The translations under genes were made by a program, and so were the position numbers. Below the pieces are notes generated by a model, which saw only the letters and a program-made list of their open reading frames with translations, did no database searches and was not told the origin of the DNA. A stretch of 64,000 nt of DNA from positions 16,663 through 80,662 of the forward strand of contig NZBE01000003.1 of the NCBI GenBank assembly GCA_002687745.1, in the 5' to 3' direction. This document shows positions 25,533 through 33,394 of this stretch, piece after piece. Each line of letters opens with the position of its first letter. Positions within the stretch are counted from its first letter, which is position 1. Source of the DNA: Acidimicrobiaceae bacterium. Lineage in GTDB: Bacteria > Actinomycetota > Acidimicrobiia > Acidimicrobiales > MedAcidi-G1.

Positions 25533-26317
25533 CAGTCCACCTTGTGGGTGCCGGCCCCGGCGACCCGGACCTCCTGACGCTGCGTGCAACCAGGCTGCTC
25601 GACAGCGCCGACATCGTCGTACACGACCGCCTGATCGACCCCGGCGTCCTGGCACTGGTCGCCCCCTGGGCAGAGGTGATCGACGTGGGCAAACGACCCG
25701 GGGGGCCAGCCGACGCACAGGAACGCATCCACCGGATACTCGTTGACGCTGCTGCCAGAGCCCACACCGTCGTGCGGCTCAAGGGAGGCGACCCGTTCGT
25801 GTTCGGACGCGGCGGCGAGGAGGCCGAGGCCCTACGGGCAGCCGGAATCGACGTCAAGGTCGTACCGGGAATCACCTCGGCCATCTCAGGGCCGGCAGCG
25901 GCCGGGATCCCGGTGACGATGCGCGGGCACTCCAGCGGCTTCACCGTCATCACCGCACACCAGGACCCAGCATCCGAACAGTCCATCGACTGGGACGCAG
26001 CGGCCCGACTCGGAACAACCCTCGTAGTGCTGATGGGAGCGACACGTACGGCTGTGATTGCAGAGCGTCTGCTGACCGGAGGCCTCCCGTCAGACACCCC
26101 CGTCGCCGCCGTGGAATCGGCCACCACCACCCACCAGCGCGTCCACAGGACCAACCTGGCCGGAATGGCCGACCTGACCGTACGACCACCGGCCGTGCTC
26201 GTGATCGGAGCCGTAGCCGGCCTCGACGTCACCGACTCCGGAACAGCGGACAGGGGATTTGACGACCTGATCTCCCAACTAGCCACCGAGCACGGAGGAA
26301 CCCGATGGCCCCGCTGA
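25529..26317 (+). CDS. cobA: Uroporphyrinogen-III C-methyltransferase
   Basis: SAM-dependent methylase (SUMT) making precorrin-2, the entry to siroheme. ATG 25529 overlaps the previous stop and gives 262 residues. Family motifs are VGAGPGDPDLLTL at the N-terminus, VRLKGGDPFVFGRGGEE, and VPGITSAISGPAAAGIP. Corresponds to the C-terminal half of E. coli CysG. Its end overlaps the sulfite reductase start by 13 bases. Because it sits in a sulfur operon its product is most likely destined for siroheme, though it could also feed cobalamin synthesis. Confidence 0.93.
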   Translation: MTVHLVGAGPGDPDLLTLRATRLLDSADIVVHDRLIDPGVLALVAPWAEVIDVGKRPGGPADAQERIHRILVDAAARAHTVVRLKGGDPFVFGRGGEEAEALRAAGIDVKVVPGITSAISGPAAAGIPVTMRGHSSGFTVITAHQDPASEQSIDWDAAARLGTTLVVLMGATRTAVIAERLLTGGLPSDTPVAAVESATTTHQRVHRTNLAGMADLTVRPPAVLVIGAVAGLDVTDSGTADRGFDDLISQLATEHGGTRWPR

Positions 26318-28107
26318 CGATCCCCACCGCTCCGACCAGCCCGGTCACGCCACTCGACCCCGACATCGAAGCCGACATATCCAAGTTCGAGGAGATGCTC
26401 GCCGGCTACCAGTCAGGGCGCGTCGACGAGGACGTGTTCCGCGTCTTCCGCCTAAACAACGGCATCTACGGACAGCGCCAGGGCGGCACCAACCAGATGG
26501 TGCGCGTCAAGGTTCCCTACGGCTCCATGACCGCCGACCAGCTCGACATGCTGGGCTCACTGGTCGAGGACCACAGCCGCGGCTGGGGCCACATCACCAC
26601 ACGCCAGAACCTCCAATTCCACTTCGTGGAGCTGACCGAGGTCCCCGAGGTGATGAAAAAGCTGGCCTCGGTGGGCCTGACCACACGCGAGGCCTGCGGC
26701 GACACCGTCCGCAACGTGCAGGGCTGCCACCTGGCCGGGGCATGCCCCTTCGAGGTGCTTGACATAACCGCCTGGGCCGAAGCCGCCTACAGGCACTTCG
26801 TACGCAACCCCATCGCCCAGCGCCTGCCCCGCAAGTTCAAGATCAATTTCTCGGGATGTGCCACCGACTGCGGCCAGGCCATGTTCAACGACTCCGGAAT
26901 AGTCGCAACCAGCCGGACCTTCGAGGACGGCAGCGTCGAACAGGGCTTTCGCGTCTACATAGCCGGCGGGCTCGGCACCACCCCCTTCCCCGCACTGGCA
27001 CTGGAAGAGTTCACCACCAGGGAGGACCTGCTCCCCACCATCGAATCCATCCTGCGGGTCTTCGACCAGACCGGCAACCGTGACAACAAGCTGCGGGCCC
27101 GCATGAAGTGGGTCGTGGACCAGTTGGGAATCGACGAGGTCCGACGGCGCATCTTCGCCACCCGCAAGCTCCTGCCCGCATCGGCGACATGGCCCGGCGG
27201 GATACCGGACGTGGTGAGCGAATGGGGCGACACACCGGCCGGCGTCTCACCCGGTGCCACACCCACCCCTGTTGGCCACGGCGTCCCCGTCAGCATCGGC
27301 GCAAGGACCCCCTATGAACGCTGGGCCGAGGCCAACGTGGTCCGGGGAATCGGCAACGGCACCGTATCCGCCTATGCGTGGTGCGCCCTCGGAGACATCA
27401 CCGGCGACCAGTTCCGGGCCATGGCAGCCGTCATACGGACCCTCGACGTCGACATCCGCGTCACCAACAGGCAGAACTTCATCGTCCGAAACCTCGGCGA
27501 ACACCAGCTTCCGGGACTGTTCGACATGCTCGAAGCCGCCGACATGGCCAGACCCGGCGCAGAACTCTCGCGCGACGTCGTGGCCTGCCCCGGCGCAGAC
27601 ACCTGCAACCTTGCCGTCACCCAGAGCCGGGGTCTCGCCCAGGCGATCGGCGACGCCCTCGACGAGGCCGGCCTCGCCGAGGTGGGCGGCGTACGCACCA
27701 ACATCTCCGGCTGCACGAACAGCTGCGGCCAGCACCACACCGCCGACATCGGGTTCTTCGGGGCCGAGCGACGGGCCCACGGAAGAGCGGCGCCCGGCTA
27801 CCAGATGCTGCTGGGGGGACACGTGGGCGACGAGCAGATCCAGTTCGGGCAGAAAGCCCTGCGGCTGCCGGCCAGGAACGCCCCAGAGGCCGCCGTAAGG
27901 GTCATCAGCCGCTTCGTGGACGAACGCACAGCTGGTGAACCGTTCCACGGGTGGCTCGAACGATCCGGCGGAGTGTCAGGGGTGGCAGCCAACCTCAAGG
28001 ACCTCGACGAGTTCCCCACCCCCGACGAGGAGCCCGGCTACTACGTGGACTTCGACGAGACAGGCCCATACGTGGCCGAGATCGGCGACTCCGAATGCGC
28101 CACCTGA
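26305..28107 (+). CDS. Ferredoxin-dependent sulfite (or nitrite) reductase
   Basis: A 600-residue siroheme/[4Fe-4S] reductase. Context with cysH indicates six-electron reduction of sulfite to sulfide. The C-terminal half carries the canonical ligands Cys428-x5-Cys434 (CPGADTC) and Cys470-x3-Cys474 (GCTNSCGQHH). Unusually the N-terminal half has the same spacing, Cys141-x5-Cys147 (CHLAGAC) and Cys185-x3-Cys189 (GCATDCG). In well-known assimilatory enzymes the N-terminal half has lost such cysteines. Ferredoxin-like half domains and siroheme-binding Arg/Lys stretches (TTRQNLQFHFV, RKFKINFSG) are present. NADPH is unlikely to be the direct donor, since no flavoprotein gene is adjacent. Nitrite reductase is the alternative role. 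Confidence 0.92.
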   Translation: MAPLTIPTAPTSPVTPLDPDIEADISKFEEMLAGYQSGRVDEDVFRVFRLNNGIYGQRQGGTNQMVRVKVPYGSMTADQLDMLGSLVEDHSRGWGHITTRQNLQFHFVELTEVPEVMKKLASVGLTTREACGDTVRNVQGCHLAGACPFEVLDITAWAEAAYRHFVRNPIAQRLPRKFKINFSGCATDCGQAMFNDSGIVATSRTFEDGSVEQGFRVYIAGGLGTTPFPALALEEFTTREDLLPTIESILRVFDQTGNRDNKLRARMKWVVDQLGIDEVRRRIFATRKLLPASATWPGGIPDVVSEWGDTPAGVSPGATPTPVGHGVPVSIGARTPYERWAEANVVRGIGNGTVSAYAWCALGDITGDQFRAMAAVIRTLDVDIRVTNRQNFIVRNLGEHQLPGLFDMLEAADMARPGAELSRDVVACPGADTCNLAVTQSRGLAQAIGDALDEAGLAEVGGVRTNISGCTNSCGQHHTADIGFFGAERRAHGRAAPGYQMLLGGHVGDEQIQFGQKALRLPARNAPEAAVRVISRFVDERTAGEPFHGWLERSGGVSGVAANLKDLDEFPTPDEEPGYYVDFDETGPYVAEIGDSECAT

Positions 28108-28140
28108 CCCGGTTCCGGGCCAAACCGACCTGACCGGGAT

Positions 28141-28174
28141 CCCGCCCGTCGCTGCATCGGCCCCCCCGGGCGGG
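28141..28174 (+). repeat. GC-rich inverted repeat between sulfite reductase and MBL genes
   Basis: CCCGCCCG (28141-28148) and CGGGCGGG (28167-28174) form a perfect 8-base stem with an 18-base loop, just before the ATG at 28188. There is no U-tract. It could end the sulfur operon transcript or mask the next start; neither is established. Confidence 0.3.
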
Positions 28175-28187
28175 CAGGATCTCAGCC

Positions 28188-29153
28188 ATGAACGTACCCA
28201 TAGCGCAACTGCTGCTCCAGGAGGATCCACCGGAGTACGGGCGGGCCGAACAGGTATCGCCCCTGGTGCGGCGCATCGTCGCCGACAACCCGTCCCGCTT
28301 CACCTACCACGGAACGGGGACCTTCATCGTGGGGCCCGCCGGGACCGGCAACGTCGCGATCATCGATCCGGGGCCCGACGATGAGGCGCACGTGGCAGCG
28401 CTTCTGGCAGCAGTCGACGGCCAGACCGTCACCCACATCCTCGTCACCCACACCCACCCCGACCACTCACCTGCCAGCGCAGCCGTCAAGGCCGCAACCG
28501 GTGCGACCACCTACGGCTTCGGACCCCACCCCGAGGCGGCCATCAGGGCACACGAGGAGCGGACCAGGCGTGCCATCGAAGCCGGAGAGGACCCGGAACC
28601 AGACGACGGCGAGGGCGGTGGCGACACCAACTTCGTACCCGACATCGCCGTAGCCGAAGCCGACATCGTCGCCGGAGACGGCTTCACCTTCGAATGCCTC
28701 CACACCCCGGGTCACATCTCCAACCACCTCTGCTTCGCCCTGGCCGAAGAGCAGACCCTCTTCACCGGAGACCACGTCATGGGATGGTCGACGACGGTCA
28801 TCCCCGCACCCGACGGTGACCTGGCCGACTACATGGACGGCCTGGAACGTCTGGTCGGCCGTTCAGAGACGACCTACCGCCCCACACACGGACCTGCAAT
28901 CACCGATCCCGTCCCCTTCGTAACAGCCCTACTCGCCCACCGCCGCCACCGCGAAGACCAGATCGTGGCCGCCCTCAAAGACGGACCCGGAACAGTCGCC
29001 GCCCTCGTCGCCGACATCTACGCCGATGTCGACGAGAAACTCCACAAGGCGGCGGGAGCATCGGTGTTCGCCCACCTCCTCGCCCTCCACCGCAGGGGAA
29101 GGGCCACAGCCGACCCCGGACCCGACCCCGAGGCCGAGTGGTCACTCACCTGA
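28188..29153 (+). CDS. MBL-fold hydrolase, LACTB2/endoribonuclease-like
   Basis: A 321-residue metallo-beta-lactamase-fold protein with the di-zinc motif THTHPDHS, a second histidine in HTPGHISNH, and GDHVMGWST. It has an acidic insertion (about 130-150, DPEPDDGEGG) and a C-terminal winged-helix-like segment (about 265-310) as in LACTB2-type hydrolases. Substrate could be a thioester, lactone or RNA; it cannot be told apart here. Monocistronic, downstream of the sulfur operon and convergent with the P450 operon. Confidence 0.85.
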   Translation: MNVPIAQLLLQEDPPEYGRAEQVSPLVRRIVADNPSRFTYHGTGTFIVGPAGTGNVAIIDPGPDDEAHVAALLAAVDGQTVTHILVTHTHPDHSPASAAVKAATGATTYGFGPHPEAAIRAHEERTRRAIEAGEDPEPDDGEGGGDTNFVPDIAVAEADIVAGDGFTFECLHTPGHISNHLCFALAEEQTLFTGDHVMGWSTTVIPAPDGDLADYMDGLERLVGRSETTYRPTHGPAITDPVPFVTALLAHRRHREDQIVAALKDGPGTVAALVADIYADVDEKLHKAAGASVFAHLLALHRRGRATADPGPDPEAEWSLT

Positions 29154-29168
29154 AGGCCACCGGCCAAC

Positions 29169-30428
29169 TCAGGCAGGGGTGAACGCACAGGGAAGGCGCT
29201 TGACCCCATTCACGAAGTTGGCCCGCAGACGGTCAGGTGGAGCCGTGGCACGGATGTCCGGCAGCCGTCGGAGCAGCTGACGGTAGAGCACCGAAATCTC
29301 CCGTCGGGCAAGGTGGGACCCCATGCAAAAGTGTGGACCCGGCCCCCCGAACCCGACATGGTGGTTGGGATGGCGCCTCACGTCGAACCTGTCGGGGTCC
29401 TCGAAGACCGCCTCGTCACGGTTTGCCGAGTTGTACCAGAGCACCACCTTGTCACCGGCCGAGAACTCCCTGTCACCCAGTCGCGCCCCGTCGGTCGTGA
29501 CCGTCCTACGGAAGTGGATCACCGGGCTCGACATGCGGACGATCTCGTCGACAGCAGTCGGCATGATCCCGTCGATGTCGGACAACCACAGGTCCCGCTG
29601 ATCCGGATTGGCAGTAAGGAACTCAAGGCCCCAGGTGATGGCATTCCGGGTGGTCTCGTTGCCCGCAACACAGAGCAGAACAAAGAACGAGGCCAACTCG
29701 TCGGCTGTCAGGCGCTCACCCTCCACCTCGGCGTTCACGAGGATCGTGGTCAGATCCTCGCCATCGCCGCCGCGGCGGGCCTCGGCCGTCTCGTTCATGA
29801 TCGCAGCCAGACCCGCCCCGGCCGCCAGGAAGGTCTCCAGGGGGTTGTCGCCCTCTGAGAAGAACTCCGGATCACCCTGGCTGAGAATGATGTTGGAGAG
29901 CCTGAACACCTCGTCGTAGCGGCCAGGGTCGATGCCCATCATCTCGCAGATGATCACCAGCGGCAGGCGGGCGGCGATGTCGGTGACGAAGTCACACTCC
30001 CCGAGGCTGGCCACCGAGTCGACGACCGCAGCGGCGGTCTCCTCGACATGCTCCTCGAGCCTCTTCGTCATCCTGGGGGTGAAACCCGCAGACACGATCC
30101 TGCGCAGGCGACCGTGACGGGGATCGTCCATGCTGATCATGGAACCGAAGAACTCGTTGAACTCCGGTGGCAGGTCCGGAATATTCGTGCCGTGTCCGGA
30201 ACAGAACAGGTCGGCACGCCGGCTGGCCTCGATCACGTCAGCGTGCCGGGTCACCGCCCAGTAGCCCGGTCCGGCGGGAAGGATCTCAAAGTCGCGCTCC
30301 TCAAAGAACCTGATCGGGTCCTCACGACGCAGCGTGGCAAATGCCGCCTCCCGCTCGACCATCGGCAGGGTCCAGAAGCCCTCCACGTCGGAAAGGTCGA
30401 TGTCCCCGAGCTGCACGGCATCGACCAT
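29169..30428 (-). CDS. Cytochrome P450
   Basis: A 419-residue soluble bacterial P450 with the heme-cysteine motif FGGPGPHFCMG, the K-helix ExxR (EIVR) and an I-helix AGNETTRN. It most resembles the actinobacterial CYP124/125/142 group that hydroxylates methyl-branched lipids and sterols, by overall pattern rather than alignment. It needs a ferredoxin and reductase, not seen nearby. Preceded 44 bases upstream by an SDR gene on the same strand, so the two may act in sequence on one lipid or steroid substrate. Confidence 0.92.
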   Translation of the reverse strand: MVDAVQLGDIDLSDVEGFWTLPMVEREAAFATLRREDPIRFFEERDFEILPAGPGYWAVTRHADVIEASRRADLFCSGHGTNIPDLPPEFNEFFGSMISMDDPRHGRLRRIVSAGFTPRMTKRLEEHVEETAAAVVDSVASLGECDFVTDIAARLPLVIICEMMGIDPGRYDEVFRLSNIILSQGDPEFFSEGDNPLETFLAAGAGLAAIMNETAEARRGGDGEDLTTILVNAEVEGERLTADELASFFVLLCVAGNETTRNAITWGLEFLTANPDQRDLWLSDIDGIMPTAVDEIVRMSSPVIHFRRTVTTDGARLGDREFSAGDKVVLWYNSANRDEAVFEDPDRFDVRRHPNHHVGFGGPGPHFCMGSHLARREISVLYRQLLRRLPDIRATAPPDRLRANFVNGVKRLPCAFTPA

Positions 30429-30472
30429 AGGAGCAGTGGGTGGTCCGTGCCGAACCGTTCCGGGCAGCCTGC

Positions 30473-31309
30473 TCAGTCCAGGGCCCCGTCCCCCGCCGTC
30501 GGGTTCCGTCCCGCCTGCAGGTCCTCGAAGCGGCGCATCGCCTGGGGCAGGGTGACATCGTGGGTGAACACCCAGAACCTGTCAGCCTCCACGGCATCCA
30601 CCACGGCGTCGGCCACGTTCGAGGCATCGATCCCGTGCGTGGTCAGGTACTCGAGGATCTCAGGACTGGGCACCCCGGCCGGTTCATCACCCGCGACCTC
30701 CACCCAGTCGGGCCGGTTCCGCTGCGACGAGAAGATGTTGGTCAGCACCAGTTCCGGGCAGAGACACGAGACACCCACCGGCGTGTCCTCCAGTTCCCGG
30801 TAGAGAGCCTCGGACAGGCCCACCACAGCGTGCTTGCTGGCGCAGTACATGCCGAGCCTCACCGTCGTCATGAGGCCGGCCTGTGAGGCCGTGTTGACGA
30901 TGTGACCCTCACCGGCCTCGACCATCAGAGGCGCGAACGTTGTCACCCCGTACGCCACACCCAGCACGTTGACCCCGATCAACCACTGCCACTCGGACGG
31001 TGTCGTCTCGAGCATCGGACCCGACGGCCCGATCCCGGCGTTGTTGCACAACACGTGCACGGCGCCGAAGTTGTCGATAGTCGTATCAGCCAGAGCCTGG
31101 ACGGCCCCAGGATCGGTTACATCACACAGGACACCCAGCACAGGCGCCCCCGCCAACTCCAGGCGTGTCGCCTGGGAGGCGAGAGCATCCTCCTCTACAT
31201 CAGCCATCACGACCTTCATGCCCCGGGCAACGAAAGCCTCGGTCATCGCAAGGCCGATTCCACTCGCCGCACCGGTCACCACCGCAACCCGACCCTCGAG
31301 TTCCCGCAT
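30473..31309 (-). CDS. Short-chain dehydrogenase/reductase
   Basis: ATG 31309 (MRELEGRVAVVTGAASGIG) gives 278 residues of classical SDR with the cofactor motif TGAASGIG, NNAGIG, and the catalytic Ser then YCASK (Tyr-x3-Lys). A C-terminal extension of about 40 residues is specific to some actinobacterial SDRs. The longer frame to 31420 runs into the divergent CoA-transferase start and is unlikely. Likely oxidises or reduces an alcohol/ketone in the same pathway as the downstream P450. Confidence 0.9.
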   Translation of the reverse strand: MRELEGRVAVVTGAASGIGLAMTEAFVARGMKVVMADVEEDALASQATRLELAGAPVLGVLCDVTDPGAVQALADTTIDNFGAVHVLCNNAGIGPSGPMLETTPSEWQWLIGVNVLGVAYGVTTFAPLMVEAGEGHIVNTASQAGLMTTVRLGMYCASKHAVVGLSEALYRELEDTPVGVSCLCPELVLTNIFSSQRNRPDWVEVAGDEPAGVPSPEILEYLTTHGIDASNVADAVVDAVEADRFWVFTHDVTLPQAMRRFEDLQAGRNPTAGDGALD

Positions 31310-31423
31310 ACCCCTCTTCGCCTTCTTCCTGCCGAGACGCCGACCAGACGGCCGCGTCAACCCGGGCAACCGTCTACCACACCCGCTGGCAGCGCCATCG
31401 ATCGGACGGACTAACTTCACCCC

Positions 31424-32611
31424 ATGCCGGGGCCCCTCGAAGGAATACGAATCCTCGACCTGTCCGTCGCCCTGACCGGCCCGCTTGCAGCCGGAATGCT
31501 CGTAGACCAGGGCGCCACCTGCGTGAAGGTGGAACAGGCGCCAACAGGTGACCTCGTCAGGTGGATAGGCACCTCTGTCAACGGCATCTCCGCAATGTTC
31601 CAGGTGGCGAACCGGGGGAAACGGTCAATCGTTCTCGACATCCGCAGCGAGCAGGGCATGGCAATCCTCCTGGATCTGGTGGCGGACGCCGACGTACTGG
31701 TACAGAACTTCCGACCCGGGGTGGCCGAGCGGCTCGGAGTCGCCTACAACGACATGGCGGCGCTCAAGCCGGACCTGATCTACGTAGACCTGACCGGATA
31801 CGGACCCACCGGCCCCTACAGCCACAGGCGCGTCTACGACACGGCAATCCAGGCACAGTCAGGACTGGCCGACAACCAGACGGGCCTCTACGACAACCGA
31901 CCCAGCCAACTGAGACAGCTGGCGGCCGACAAGATCACCGCCTACACGGCATCCCAGGCGATTACGGCCGCCCTGTTCTCACGCCAGATGGGCAGGGGTG
32001 GCCAACACATACAGCTCTCGATGCTGGACGCATGCATTGCCTTCCTGTTCGTTGACGGCGCCGACCACGAGGTGATACTCGACGGCGACCACTCAGGTCC
32101 GCAGGCGGCGGCATCCCAGGTCACCCCCTATGCCCTCGCAGACGGCTTCATCTCCATCGCAGCACCCGATGACACGGGCTTCCACGGGCTGGCCACCGCC
32201 TTCGGCGTCGACAGCTCCGACCCCGACCTCGCCCACGCCCCCGACCGCTCACGCAACCGGGAGAAGTTCCACAGGGTGCTCGTGGAGATCAGGGACAAGG
32301 CAGCGACCTTCACGGTCTCTGAGGCCGAGGAACTGCTCGAAGCCCACAACGTTCCCTTTGGGACCATCCGACGAGTGGACGAGGTGGTGGCCGACCCACA
32401 GGTCGTCACCAACAGGCTCTTTTGCGAACATGACCACCCTGCAGCGGGAAGGGTGCGCCAACACCGCCCGCCTGCACAGTTCCTCGGCACACCGACCCAG
32501 ATGACCCAGCCGTCGGCTCCGACCCTCGGCCAGCACACCGACCAGGTGGTCGCCGAAACCGGACGTGGCGACGCGATCGCCCACCTCAGAGAAGCGGGGA
32601 TCATCGCATGA
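31424..32611 (+). CDS. CoA-transferase family III (CaiB/BaiF)
   Basis: A 395-residue CoA-transferase with the N-terminal GIRILDLSVALTGPLA motif, VKVEQAPTGD, NRGKRSIVLD and the region of the catalytic Asp (RVYDTAIQAQSG). Family III enzymes move CoA between carboxylic acids through an aspartyl-CoA intermediate. Acid specificity is unknown. Divergent from the SDR-P450 pair and overlapping the NUDIX gene (ATGA 32608-32611); the shared neighbourhood suggests lipid or branched-acid catabolism. Confidence 0.9.
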   Translation: MPGPLEGIRILDLSVALTGPLAAGMLVDQGATCVKVEQAPTGDLVRWIGTSVNGISAMFQVANRGKRSIVLDIRSEQGMAILLDLVADADVLVQNFRPGVAERLGVAYNDMAALKPDLIYVDLTGYGPTGPYSHRRVYDTAIQAQSGLADNQTGLYDNRPSQLRQLAADKITAYTASQAITAALFSRQMGRGGQHIQLSMLDACIAFLFVDGADHEVILDGDHSGPQAAASQVTPYALADGFISIAAPDDTGFHGLATAFGVDSSDPDLAHAPDRSRNREKFHRVLVEIRDKAATFTVSEAEELLEAHNVPFGTIRRVDEVVADPQVVTNRLFCEHDHPAAGRVRQHRPPAQFLGTPTQMTQPSAPTLGQHTDQVVAETGRGDAIAHLREAGIIA

Positions 32612-33354
32612 CCGAACAAGTTGACAGCCGTCGCTACGAAGCCTGGGCACGCCACCACGACGAGCACGGTGCAACCGAGTTGATCCCGGCGGCAACCGTC
32701 GTCGTCATTCGAGACGCTGCCGACGGCATCGAGGTGCTGATGCTGCGACGCAACTCGAAGATCGCATTCGGTGGAATGTGGGTATTCCCCGGCGGCCGTA
32801 TCGACGACGCCGACACCATCCCCGGGACTGACGGCAAGCCGGACGAGCTTGCCACCGCTGCCGCAGCGGCGGTCAGGGAAGCCGCGGAGGAGGCAGACCT
32901 GACCGTCGATGCAGGCTCGCTCGTCTGGTTCTCCTACTGGGTTCCCCCACCGATAACCCCCAGGCGCTTCTCGACCTTCTTCTTTGCAACCCGTGTGGCC
33001 TCCGGCGAGGCCGGTGAGGTCTCGATCGACGACGGTGAGATCACCGAGCACGCCTGGATATCACCCACCGCCGCCATGGGTCTTCGCGACCTGGGAGAGA
33101 TCGAGTTGGCGCCACCCACCTGGATGACGCTCAACATGCTCACAGCCTGGAACTCGACCGAAGCCGCCCTGGAGGCACTCGATGAGATGGCACCGCTCTT
33201 CTACGAAACCCACATGGCCCGAACCGATGACGGCGTGGTCGCCATGTGGTCGGGCGACGCCGGATACGAGACCGAGGACCCTTCCGTCCAGGGAGCCCGC
33301 CACCGCCTGACCATGAGCGCCGGCGGCTACCGGCTGGAGAGGTCAGAGAGGTGA
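32608..33354 (+). CDS. NUDIX hydrolase (CoA diphosphatase-like)
   Basis: A 248-residue NUDIX protein. The box begins FPGGRIDDAD and ends AAVREAAEEADL, with an insertion between the glycine and the REAAEE helix, as in the NUDT19-like group that hydrolyses CoA or acyl-CoA derivatives. Translational coupling to a CoA-transferase supports a CoA-related substrate, but this is inference. The C-terminal 100 residues form an extra helical region (MLTAWNSTEAALEAL). Confidence 0.85.
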   Translation: MTEQVDSRRYEAWARHHDEHGATELIPAATVVVIRDAADGIEVLMLRRNSKIAFGGMWVFPGGRIDDADTIPGTDGKPDELATAAAAAVREAAEEADLTVDAGSLVWFSYWVPPPITPRRFSTFFFATRVASGEAGEVSIDDGEITEHAWISPTAAMGLRDLGEIELAPPTWMTLNMLTAWNSTEAALEALDEMAPLFYETHMARTDDGVVAMWSGDAGYETEDPSVQGARHRLTMSAGGYRLERSER

Positions 33355-33394
33355 TCGGGCCACCGACCCGCTCCCACCTCCTACCATCAGCCCG

